Of a stretch of 14,450 bases of DNA, positions 1 to 8,380 are shown in pieces. Both the position numbers and the translations under genes were made by a program. The stretch spans positions 364,602 to 379,051 of the forward strand of contig KQ482053.1 of NCBI GenBank assembly GCA_001430745.1. Direction: 5' to 3'. The DNA is from Auxenochlorella pyrenoidosa. Its lineage: Eukaryota; Chlorophyta; Trebouxiophyceae; Chlorellales; Chlorellaceae. A model generated the notes under the pieces. It had not been told where the DNA came from. It searched no databases and saw only the letters and a program-made list of their open reading frames with translations. Numbering within the stretch: the first letter of the stretch is position 1; every line of letters begins with the position of its first letter.

Positions 1-276
1 CTCGTTAGGCGCCATGGCCGGATCAGGTTGCCGGTGCTGGCGTGTGCTGGGATGGGAGTGTGTGTGTGGAGCGCTCTCTCTTTTGGTCACTGTGCAAAAC
101 TCCGGCGTGGCGTCTGGGCAGGAGGCTGGTGGGGTTAGCCGGCGGCAAGCAGGGAGTTTATAGTTGCCCGCGGCGAGTGTGGCCCGCGCCGCCACACGAA
201 GCAGCGAACACGCTGAGGACAACCCGCCCTTGCGCACGGCTCCATCTATGTCACCCTTGGTGCTCCCCACCGGCAG

Positions 277-402
277 GGCATGAAGAACGAGCTGGTTCGG
301 CACCTGATCCACGCCATCAACGAGGCCACCAGCGTCATCCCCGGGTGGGACGACTATGCACGCACGGGGGTGGCCAAGCAGCTGTGGGACGGCGTGGTGT
401 GA
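277..402 (+). CDS. Terminal exon of an unrecognised protein (3' end of a plus-strand gene)
   Basis: A plus-strand frame ends in TGA at 400-402 and encodes 41 residues starting GMKNELVRHLIHAINEATSV and ending AKQLWDGVV. A pyrimidine-rich run ending in CAG at 274-276 looks like a 3' splice site, so I start the exon at 277 in phase 0. The same frame stays open leftward to about 213 (reading ALAHGSIYVTLGAPHRQ) before an in-frame TGA, so the exon could instead begin near there. The helical, charged, non-repetitive sequence looks like real protein, and the stop is followed 84 nt later by TGTAA. I do not recognise the family. Upstream exons are either in bases 1-212, where I cannot place one, or outside the window. 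Confidence is moderate that this is coding and nil for function. Confidence 0.45.
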   Translation, partial: GMKNELVRHLIHAINEATSVIPGWDDYARTGVAKQLWDGVV

Positions 403-485
403 GCCCCGCCGAGCGGCTGCGCTGCCGGGGCAGGCCACGAGTGCGGCCGCCTGTGCATGCCCTGTGGCACGTATGCCTTGCATCT

Positions 486-490
486 TGTAA
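486..490 (+). terminator. TGTAA polyadenylation signal of the leftmost gene
   Basis: TGTAA is the characteristic poly(A) signal of chlorophyte nuclear genes. It lies 84 nt after the TGA at 400-402, a normal 3' UTR distance. Base 491 onward begins the short gap between two convergent genes. Confidence 0.5.
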
Positions 491-776
491 TTGACTGACT
501 GACTGAGACCTCCAGGTCTGAAAGGGAGCCCCAACTGAGGAGGAAAAGTGCCAGGGCACGGTTTGTGGGTGTGGGCAGCGATACCCCAGAGCTGGCCTCA
601 CCTTTCTGCTGCCCAGCAGCCATGACTGGGCGATTGTGGTGCGGGGGATGTGTCTGTAGGACAGCTCCTGCCACATTCACGTCCATGGCGTCCTTGCTGT
701 TCACAAGAATCGACGAGCATGTGCAGCAACAGACAACGGCACACGTAGCCGTCCTGCCCGCCCTTGGCACAGTATC

Positions 777-781
777 TTACA
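777..781 (-). terminator. TGTAA polyadenylation signal of the PDZ-rubredoxin gene
   Basis: The plus strand reads TTACA, that is TGTAA on the minus strand. It lies about 185 nt beyond the TGA at 965-967. With the plus-strand signal at 486-490 it brackets a tail-to-tail junction of about 290 nt between two convergent genes. Bases 491-776 contain no gene I can support. Confidence 0.5.
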
Positions 782-964
782 GTTCATGGTGGGAGCTCAA
801 AAATCGCAGTGATCATCAGCGGAAGCAGCACAGCATTAGCGTTGAGTTGGGGCAGACAAAGGGGCAGTACAGGTCGATGGGCTTGAGGGGATGTGCTTTT
901 TTTGCCGCCGGCCAGCGGCGCCTGGCACGGCCCTCGGGTGCTCACATCACACCTCGGTGGGTGC

Positions 965-3650
965 TCACAGCTGCACTTGCAGGGGCAGGGGCAGCATTTT
1001 CTGGTCAGCAAGGGCAGGCTTCACTAAAGGCTCGGATGAGCCTGCAGCAAGAAGCCAGCCAGGCAGCAGCAGCATCAGGCCAGCATTGCGCTTGTCCTTA
1101 GGCCCAGGTAGGGCAGCAGCAGCGAGACACAGGGCAGGCAGCAGCAGCAAAGCTGCGAAAGCCCTCAAACAGCGAGGCACAGACCAGGCAGCAGCAGCAA
1201 AGCCTGTCAAGCCCCACAGCCCCGCGCTTGCCTTCAGGCCCAGGTACGCCAGCAGCGCCACGCCGGCCAGGCCGCCGATGACGGTGGCAATGGTGCCCAC
1301 GTCGGTGGTGGCGCCGCCCTGCAGGCCCGGGGGGGTGGTGTGGTGGGGTGGGCCGGTGTGATGGTGAGATAATGGAGGGTCGCTGCAGGGTCTGTTGCCA
1401 CGCCTCGGGAATGGTTGGCAGTGGCAGGCGCCACGCCGGCCATGCATCGGGCGGGCCTGGCAGCCTCTGGGCCTCTGCCAGGCACATGACGCGGCCCAGC
1501 CAGCGCTGCCTGGCAAGCCTGTGAAAACCTTGGCTTGCTTACACCCTGTCAAACTGTCTGATATACACCCTGGGTGAATCTGCGCCCTGGGTGCGGCCCC
1601 ACTCGCCTGCTCCACCTTGCCGGTCTCGACGTTGAAGCGCGCAAAGCGGCGCTTGGGGGCGTTGCACTGCGGGCAGCGGTAGTCGCTGGCCACCTCCTCA
1701 AAAGGCGTCTCGTCGCAGTAGATCTGCACTCACACAGGGGGTGGATAAAGGAGGGTGGGGTGGGGTGGTGGGCGTCTCGTCGTTGTAGATCTGCGCTCAC
1801 ACGGGCGGGGGTTGGCAATGGTGGTGGTGGTGTGTGTGTGTGTGTGTGACCCCCAGCCGGTCGCGTTTGTGTTTGAGTGGGGGTGTGGGTGGAGGGTGGG
1901 GGTGGGGGTGGGGGGGTGCCAGATTGAGAGAGACGCCTAGAAGAGCCGGCTGGTGAGGGCTGCTCGCTGACAAGGAGTTGGGCGCATGTTGCGCATGGGG
2001 AAGCGGCGCTGGCTGGCGGCTAGCAGAGCCGCTGTGTGGGCCGGCGGCTGTCACAACAGACAGGCCACAGGCAACCCCGCCGCCGCCCCTCCTGCCCCTC
2101 CTCACGTAGCCGCAGTCGATGCACAGGTGGGTGGCGCGCGCCTTCTGCGCCGCGGTCAGGCGGCGGCCGAAGCGGGCGGGGGCCGGCTTCTTGGGCAGCT
2201 TCTTCACGTCGACCTGAAGGGGGGGAGGGCAGGGGGCGGAGGGCGGATGCGTGCCGGCAGAGTGAGGGCGGGGGGAGGAACACTTGACCTGCAAGGCGCG
2301 GCCAGAGGCCGTGTGCACTGCAGGCAGGGCGGCAGGGCGGCAGGTACGGGCAGGACAGGAGAAGTCGGAGCAGCGGCCTTGGACGGCTGCAGGGCAGCGG
2401 CGGCGGCAGCAGTGGGCAGCTGGAGGGCAGCGGAAGCAGCCTGTGTAACGGCCCACAAAGCAAAAAGCGCCAGTAGCAGTGCCAGCCCACCGTGGTGTTC
2501 TCGCCCTTAACCACCACCAGGGTGACCGGGGAGGGGGCCGCCTGCAGCGCGCTGCGGGCAAAGCCCAGCTGCACAGCGGGGAAGGCCGGGGATGGAGGGG
2601 GGTGCATCGGATGTTGCTCGGCGCGCCGGCGGCTGCATACGGGCCAGCAAGCACTCCAGGCACGGCAGGGTGCCGGCGTGACGCCATGGCGGCTGTAATG
2701 CACCCCGCACATGACAGATCATGTAACCAAATTTGAGCTTGCCTTGTCAGCGGGCCAGAGCTCTGTGAATGGAGAAACAGGATGCAAGGGACTCGGTAAG
2801 ATGCGAACGAAGAGAGGGGCAGCATGCGGCAGGGCAGGGCATTGAAGAAGAGCAGCGGCAGAGCATGCGCGGCATGCGCACAGGCAGGCCGCCCCCCGAG
2901 CGACTGACCATCGCCAAAGAAGGAGGAGGTGTAGATGACGGTGTCGCCAGCCTGGATGCCGGCCTGCAGGAAGGGGGAAGGGTAGTCAAAGGACGCTGCC
3001 TCACATGCCACGATTGCGCTTGCACCCTTGAGTCGACTCTGGCGACCAGCACAGCTGCGTTGAGGATGCTGGCTGCCGCCCTGGATCTGTGGGTTGGATC
3101 TATGAGCGCACGAGGTACGACAAGTACTGGGGCAATGCTGCACACCCCTTGTGACCTGCTGGCAGCACCCATCAGTAGCACCCATCAGTTGACCACAAAG
3201 AGCCCTCGTGACCGCACCTTGGCGGCGTTGCCGGTGGCCTGCTTCACCACCAGGCCGCCCTTGGGGCTGCGGCCCTGGTCCAGCACCTGCGGCAGGATAG
3301 CAAGCATGGGGCCAGGCTCGAGGGGCGACCCTGGCACGCCCAACTTGAGGTGCAAGGCCCTCCCGCCGACCGCCGCTGCCACCTGGCCCGGCACCCCTGC
3401 CCACGCGCATTGCGCCACTCACCAGGCCCAGAGGCTTGTCCACATCCACCTGGATCTGACCGCCAGCCGCCTTGGCGCCCCGGGCCTCCACAGCCACAGC
3501 CCGGCGAGCCCGCTGGGCAGTGAGCGGAGCAGCGGCGACGCGAGGCGCGGCCATCTGCGCGCCCTGGAAGAAGCCGGAGCGCTTGGCCGACATAGGGGCC
3601 GCAGCAGGCCGCACCATCGCGGCGGACAGAGTGGCGGAGACGGCAGCCAT
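965..3650 (-). CDS. ENH1: ENH1-type plastid PDZ-rubredoxin membrane protein, 8 exons
   Basis: This resembles Arabidopsis ENH1 (enhancer of sos3-1), a plastid protein with a PDZ-like domain, a rubredoxin domain and a C-terminal membrane anchor, linked in plants to redox and ion homeostasis. Exons on the minus strand are 3650-3423, 3286-3218, 2963-2909, 2762-2743, 2568-2491, 2213-2106, 1723-1607 and 1318-965. All phases agree. Residues 1 to about 55 are an Ala/Arg/Ser-rich transit peptide with a cleavage-like AVAVEA. The PDZ-like part contains [34 protein letters not shown] and [19 protein letters not shown]. The linker [16 protein letters not shown] leads to the rubredoxin iron knuckles CIDCGY and [15 protein letters not shown] hydrophobic helix [20 protein letters not shown] follows. 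Residues through exon 7 number 225. The terminal 117-residue exon is longer than the family's short tail and is repeat-rich, so the true C-terminus is uncertain. The exon 7 donor may be GTGGAG after 1616 instead of GCGAGT after 1607. Confidence 0.88.
1121..1203. repeat. 50-nt tandem duplication in the last exon or 3' UTR
   Basis: Bases 1121-1153 and 1171-1203 match over 33 nt with three differences, at an offset of 50. A second pair, 1088-1110 and 1224-1246, matches over 23 nt with three differences at an offset of 136. Neither offset is a multiple of three, so the repeats change frame and are unlikely to have spread as protein repeats. This suggests the hydrophobic C-terminal extension read here may be untranslated or intronic. 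Confidence 0.7.
1704..1802. repeat. Duplicated 3' splice site and exon start (32-nt direct repeat)
   Basis: Bases 1704-1735 (acceptor and first 20 nt of rubredoxin exon 7) recur at 1771-1802 with three mismatches, at an offset of 67. The upstream copy keeps a perfect minus-strand acceptor, GCGCAG followed by ATCTAC, but would encode IYNDET in place of IYCDET. Using it would add 67 nt, shift the frame and reach a stop, losing the second iron-binding knuckle. Confidence 0.8.
1817..1918. repeat. GGT/TG microsatellite and G-run block in intron 6 of the PDZ-rubredoxin gene
   Basis: A GGT run near 1817-1830 passes into (TG)9 at 1831-1848. It is followed at about 1878-1918 by several runs of three or more G separated by one to three bases on the plus strand. 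The plus strand is the template strand here, so the transcript is C-rich, and the block doubles as a long pyrimidine tract upstream of the exon 7 acceptors. The G runs meet the usual G-quadruplex pattern. Confidence 0.65.
2743..2762 (-). other. 20-nt micro-exon with a GC donor in the PDZ-rubredoxin gene
   Basis: Exon 3 ends in phase 1 (GGC GAT G, then GTCAGT) and exon 5 starts in phase 0 at LGF. The 20 bases here supply AG CTC TGG CCC GCT GAC AAG, which with the leading G gives ELWPADK, the peptide ENH1 relatives have at this place. The acceptor on the minus strand is CATTCACAG. The donor is GCAAGC, so the following 174-nt intron is GC-AG. Without this exon the frame breaks between exons 3 and 5. 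Confidence 0.8.
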
Positions 3651-4142
3651 ACTTGCAGACTGTGCGGGACCTGGTCTTGGCTTTCCGGTAGTTCAACTAC
3701 TGCCGATGGTCGCGATGCCGCGGTCAAACGGACCGATGTGTGGGCCAGCAACCACATCTTTTCCAGCCTGGCGCCGCCGCCGCTGCAGAAGGATGCCGCA
3801 CTCAGTGGCTGTCCCTTGCCTCCTCTCTTGGTGAGCTGCTTCTCACCACAACAGGGAGCAGGCAGAAAATTACAGTAACCGGGAGTCCCAACATTTTCCA
3901 ACAGGGGCGCCTGGTCATGAACCTCTGGCTGCGCCGCACGGCATGCAAGAGTGGACCACATGTGAACACATCAAAGTTTGGGCACGCTGCAGCTGCAAGC
4001 CCCTGCATTAAAGGCAATTGCGAATCAACCCATCAGCACAGCAAGGTCTGTTCCGTCTGCGACTATCCCTGCTGGCAGGGGCAATCCACACCCTTGCCTG
4101 CCTGCCTGCGGCCTGCAGCTTAGCTGCTTCTCAGAGAGCGGC
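3651..4142. other. Intergenic: promoter side of the PDZ-rubredoxin gene and 3' flank of AP2 gene A
   Basis: These 492 nt separate the ATG of the PDZ-rubredoxin gene (3648-3650) from the 3' end of gene A, both on the minus strand. I see no conserved protein here. The only clear signal is a minus-strand TGTAA at 3870-3874. The remaining 220 nt should hold the PDZ-rubredoxin promoter and 5' UTR. No convincing TATA box was seen. Confidence 0.4.
3870..3874 (-). terminator. TGTAA polyadenylation signal, candidate for AP2 gene A
   Basis: The plus strand reads TTACA. It is the first such pentamer I found downstream of the gene A frame. The 3' UTR would be about 880 nt if gene A ends at the TAG at 4758-4760, or about 270 nt if translation continues to the TGA at 4143-4145. 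The second length is the more ordinary one. Confidence 0.35.
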
Positions 4143-4757
4143 TCAAGCTGGGAGGGCGCTGAGTCCTGGCCACTGGTTGCCGGCTTGAGCAGACTGCTCG
4201 TGGCCCATATCTCCTACCCCTGCCAGGGCAGCACCATGGACGCCCTGCTGAGGTCGCCCTGCTGGCCGCTGAGCTGGAGCGCTGGGCCCGCTGAGGCCGT
4301 CTGAGCAGCCTGAGAAGCGCATCCCGGAGAGGGGCAGGGGCTCAGAAACAGCAGCACCCGCGCCTCCAACACATCCCCCGGCTGCAGCAGGCTCAACTCT
4401 TCTGGTGTCAGCTGGCAAATCAGACAACTCTGCCATCAGCAACTGCTGCTGCTGCCATGCCGCCAGCCAGGCCGACGGGGGTGGTTGCAGGGGCTGCGTG
4501 GCCGAGGCTCCTGCAATCAATGTTTGTTGCTGCTGCAGCATGCTCTGCAGCTGCTGTGCCTGCTGCCGCAAGAGCAGGGAGGTCTGGGGGGCAGCCCCTG
4601 ACTGAAGGGTGGAGAGGCCTGGCAAGGCCGGCCCGACTCCGCTGGCGCCCTGCGGCTGCGTGCGCTGCAGCGGCGACGGCTGCCTCACCGCCCTGTGCGA
4701 CGGCGTCTGCGGAATGCCCAGCTGCTCTGCTCGCCGCGCCTGCTGTGCCTGCTGTGC
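4143..4757 (-). other. Gln-rich open frame following the TAG of gene A
   Basis: After TAG at 4758-4760 the same minus-strand frame stays open for 204 codons to TGA at 4143-4145. It starts AQQAQQARRAEQLGIPQ and contains LLLRQQAQQLQSMLQQQQ and LAAWQQQQLLMAELSDL, typical of a Gln-rich activation or coiled-coil tail. Near 4418 a second frame carries LTPEELSLLQPGDVLEARV, which also looks protein-like, so a further intron or frameshift is possible. A GTGAGG that could be a donor lies at 4688. It could be a translated tail, a decayed tail or 3' UTR. In GC-rich CAG repeats, open frames arise easily by chance. Confidence 0.35.
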
Positions 4758-7700
4758 CTACTGCGCCTGCTGGTGAAATGCAACGGCGGCAGCGACCGCA
4801 GCGCACGGCTGCTCGCGCAGCCACTGCTCTGCGACGTCGGCCTCAACACGTAGGTTTGGCCGCAGCACATAGGCCTTGTTCGAGGGGCCAGTTGCACCTG
4901 CAAGCATCAGTAGCAGGATCAGCCGGTGATGGGTGTGCAGCCTGTGTCAGCTGCTGCCATGTTGCTGCATCTCTGCTGCCCTTTTCTGCACGCATTGCTA
5001 CGTTCTTTTGTGCAGCGCCAACTCAACGTCTTGCAAGGCAACAGCCCCATAGAACCTCGGGTATCGAGTGCCACGCATCGTGTGCACAGCTCCGGCGCAG
5101 CGGCATGCAGCGCAGTGCCGCTCCCAGAAAAAAGAAGAGAGGGAAGATACGACAACAAATGCGGACCCACCTCTCAGTTGGACGGCCGCCTTGTCGCGCG
5201 CTCGGGCAGCCTGCAGGCAAGAGCGTGCGGCAAGGCAGCCCCCTGGACTTCCGAAGCACTTCCCAAGCCAGTGCAGCCTGATTGCTCGTCCTCATTGTTT
5301 TCTTTCTTTCTCTTTTCTTGCATACATGTAACAGCGTTTGCCTGCTCAGTTGAGCCCAGACCCTCTGTTGCGCTCCCTGCATCTGTCACTACCCTGCAAC
5401 CCCTGCTGCTCTACGGCCCTGCCCTGCCCCCCCCCCCAGACCCACCCACCCCCTACCCCCACTCCCACCCCAGACCCACCCACCCAACCCCCATCCCACC
5501 AACCACCTCCTCCTCTGCCTCAAAGCTCCCGAGCTCGTACCGGTTGCTCCACCGATCCCGCAGCTCTGCCGCCCACCGCCCATCGGGCTGCCTGCATGCG
5601 CGTGAGGCAGGGCCGGGATTCAGAACCAATCTTAGACAGTGATGTTGTTGCAACTTTGCGACAGATCCCTGACTGTGGCTAGCTGTGGCTGTTGCTGTGG
5701 CTGTTGCTGTGGCTGTTGCTGTGGCCGTGGCTGTGGCGAGCAGAGCACACCAGGCGGGCAGCAGGGCATCCGCACTCAGCTGGCTGTGGGCTGTTTGTTC
5801 CCGGGGCTCCCGCAGTGCTGGCGCGTGCACGCAAAACTCGGTCGGGCAACCCCGCAGCATGTCAGGTGCTCACCTGTGCACGCCAATAAACCTGCTGCGT
5901 TGCCTCCTTAAATGCTGGTTGGACACCTTGCCGGTGGCGGCACCGGAGTGGGCAGGCTGCCCCAAGGAGCCTTGGTTGCCACCTGGTTTCTCCAAGCTGT
6001 GCGCCCGCTTGCGCCGTGGCGGGCTGCTGGCTGCAGCGGCTGTGCTGGGGCGCTTATGCCGAGCCTTTGCATCTGCCCTTGCCGCTGGCGGCTCCCAGGT
6101 TGCGCCCGTGTTGCCTGGGGTCTCATGCCAGGCGCCAGCCTGGTCCTCACCATCGCTGCTGTCTTCTTTGCCCATCGAAAAGGCGCGATCATCAGTCTCT
6201 GAGAGGGTGCTGTACCCGTCTTCTGCCTCTGCCTGCATTCCTGCAGCCGCAAAAGCGTCCAGCCGCCGCTGCCTGTGGCAGCCGCGCTGCTGCCGAGCCC
6301 TTTTCGTGCCCGGCCTGCTGCGCTCGACAGCTGCTCTGCAGCAGCTGCTGCTGCATGAAAGCGCCGAGCCTCGGTCGACCCTGCCCGCCATACCTCATAG
6401 CTGCCGCGCTGCCGCCCGGTGCTGCAGACAGCCAGTACATCCCCGGCTGCCAGCTGCAGCAGGACATGCAGGGAGGCACTGTCAGCGGCTCATCGGCGCT
6501 CTGAAATCTTTTCAGTACACACCAACAGCAAAGCAATCCGGCAGGGCACTGCCACCAGCAGCCCCCAAGAGCGGCAAAGATTCACGCAGCCCCTGACGGC
6601 AAGAGGCTTCCCGCCTCTGCCGAGGAGGAGGCTGGAGCCCTGTGTGGTAGGCCCGCAAGGCTGCCTTGCAAGCAGCCGCAGGGCGCTCACCGCGGCCTGT
6701 CCCCGCGTGAGGCACAGGGGGAGCCAAAGGTCTCCGGATTGCAGGTGCTCTCGCAGGGTGAAGGACCAGCCCTGGGCCGTTCCGCCGCCCGCAGGCTGCA
6801 TCCAGAGCTTTCCATGTCTCTCAGGGCCCAGCTCAAGGGCTTGCGCCAGCAGGCATTCTGTGTGTGCAGCGGGGATGCAGGAAAAACAACTTTCTGAGGC
6901 TGGGGCCCACACGGGCCAGGCCGGGACCAAAGCAGCACTGCCTGGAGACATGCAGCGCGTGGCAGCGAGAGCAGGCCAAGCAACCCACATTTGCGTGAGT
7001 GAGTTCTGGGTGCACCCCGTGCACGCCCTGCCCGCTCACTCGGCAGGTTCACGCTCCACCTTGAGACGGCACTGGGGGATAGATTGCAGGCAAAGCGCCT
7101 GCTGCCCGCTGGGTATTCGAACCAGGATCCAGGCCGACCACAGCGTCGCGGGCTCAGAGGCTCGGCGGCAGCGCCAGAGGGTGCAGCATCTGGCGCAACA
7201 GGCTGCGGCCTCACAGGAATCGATTGCTGGTTTGCTTTCTCTCTGGGCAGGGCCTGTTTGTTCAGGAGCAGCCGCGAATTCACCTGCAGTGGCCCTGGCC
7301 GGCCCAGCACCTGGCCACGCAAGCGGGCTGGCAGGCGTCGCCGCTGGTGGGCTTGGCTGCTGCATGGCGGGAGGCACAGCCCAGTGCATCAGCGCCGCCG
7401 CTTCCGCTGGCGCCGCGGGTGCTGTCTCCTCTTGCAGCCCTGCCAGGGCCGTGTCAGCTCCACCCTGCCCCTCTGCTGCTGTGGCCGCCTGATCCTCCGC
7501 CACGGTCTTGATGGCCACCTCTCCGGCTTCAGCCGCTGCAGCGCCTGCCCTCCTGTCCTCTCTCTCTACCCCCTCCCGAGCTGGACTGCTGGGCAGAAGG
7601 CCAAACCCGGTGCTTGGCCTCTGGACTGTGGCCTTCCCTACCTCTGCAGGCTGTCCACGCGCCAGCTGGGTGCTGCCGGCCGATGCCTCAGCAGCCAAAT

Positions 7701-8380
7701 GGCCTGCTTGTCCCTCTGCTGTCGCTGGCTGTACCGCAGTAGGTGGGGACGGGCGGAGCCCCCCTGCCTGGCCGCCAGCCTGCAGGCTGCCCTGCTGTCG
7801 GCACGCCCGGGCAGGCTCAGGCGCTGCCGCCTCGGCAGCTGCCTGGCTGCCTGCTGGAGGGCCGGCTGCTGCATGGATCTCATGCTGGCTTGCAAGGCGA
7901 GGTGCAAGGAAGCCTGCCGCCGCGCCGCTGGCCAGCAGGCGACAGGCCTGTGCAAAAGGGCGCTGCGCCAGCTGGCGCCACAGCGGATTGTCTATGTACT
8001 CGGCTGTGGGACGGTGCAGCTTCAGTCCCTCAAGCGCATCCTGCTGCACGCCTTGTGACAGCAGGAACTGAAGGGCCGGGAGGCAGGGCGGTGTGTGCGG
8101 TGGGACAGAAGTGCAGAGGCATCGTCGGAAGCTGGCCAGCACTGGCGCTGCTGCCGTCGGCGGAACCTGCGACCCCCTCAGCAGGGCCTTGGCGGCTCAT
8201 CCTTGATGCAAACCCGGCTTCTGGGGCCCTCACCAGCATCTTGCCGAGGTCGTAGCAGACTTCCGCCTCTGCCTCGCTCTGATGCTCGCCCAGCGGCAGG
8301 GCCCGGCCCCCTCGCACCAGCAGGGGCTGCCAGGCTCCCTCGCTGGTGCGCCTCACTTTGTTGACTGGCAACCCTGGCAT
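4758..8380 (-). CDS. Gene A: protein with two AP2/ERF-type DNA-binding domains
   Basis: AP2 domains are plant and algal DNA-binding folds, so this is probably a nuclear transcription factor. Exon 1, 8380-8234 (49 codons), starts MPGLPVNKV and contains GAWQPLLVRGGRALPLGEHQ and SEAEAEVCYDLGKML, an AP2 pattern. Exon 2 starts at 8067 with FLLSQGVQQDALEGLKLHRP and passes into Ala/Pro/Gln-rich sequence. It either stops at TGA 7036-7038 or, more likely, splices earlier, for example at GTAGGG after 7642. A later exon ending at 5874 carries a basic stretch PPRRKRAHSL (possible nuclear signal) and SRFIGVHR. Exons 5591-5507 (QPDGRWAAELRDRW, YELGSFEAEEE), 5210-5171 (AARARDKAAVQLR) and 4897-4758 finish the second AP2 domain and a helical tail ending AFHQQAQ. 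Phases of the last four exons agree exactly. The stretch 6398-7641 is unresolved. The start ATG is chosen because gene B has it at the same place. Confidence 0.68.
5410..5506. repeat. G-rich intron start in gene A
   Basis: The plus strand is nearly pure C with A and T. The sense (minus) strand therefore has about a dozen runs of three or more G, beginning right after the donor GTGGTT at 5506. The block fits an RNA G-quadruplex pattern within the intron between the two AP2 exons 5591-5507 and 5210-5171. The matching intron of gene B (9775-10034) lacks it. Confidence 0.6.
5683..5736. repeat. 12-nt minisatellite in an intron of gene A
   Basis: The unit CTGTGGCTGTTG occurs three times in perfect tandem (5683-5718), followed by degenerate units CTGTGG, CCGTGG and CTGTGG to 5736. 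It lies inside the intron between the SRFIGVHR exon and the GRWAAEL exon. Confidence 0.8.
6398..7035. other. Unassigned stretch inside gene A
   Basis: This part of gene A lies between the Ala/Pro/Gln-rich exon 2 frame and the exon carrying the second AP2 start. An in-frame TGA at 6395-6397 means the SRFIGVHR exon must begin at or below 6394. Minus-strand frames here contain plausible but unrecognised peptide, for example ERHGKLWMQPAGGGTAQGW near 6800. I found no CW zinc finger, which gene B has at the equivalent place. It is probably intron with perhaps one small exon. Confidence 0.3.

Noticed and set aside
42..494. Plus-strand 150-codon open frame across the leftmost gene
   Set aside because: It runs out of frame with the better-supported NELVRHLIHAINE exon and its TGA, and its Arg/Pro/His-rich composition is typical of a shifted GC-rich frame.
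1797..3650. One continuous 617-codon minus-strand open frame over most of the PDZ-rubredoxin gene
   Set aside because: It runs through introns with good GT/GC-AG borders. The conserved PDZ and rubredoxin segments lie in several frames and join only after splicing.
7102..7171. tRNA-like sequence on the minus strand (GGTTCGAATACC, a near match to the T arm and B box)
   Set aside because: Position 61 is A rather than the invariant C, only about five acceptor-stem pairs form, and I could not fold a convincing D arm or anticodon arm. It could be a tRNA-derived relic or chance.
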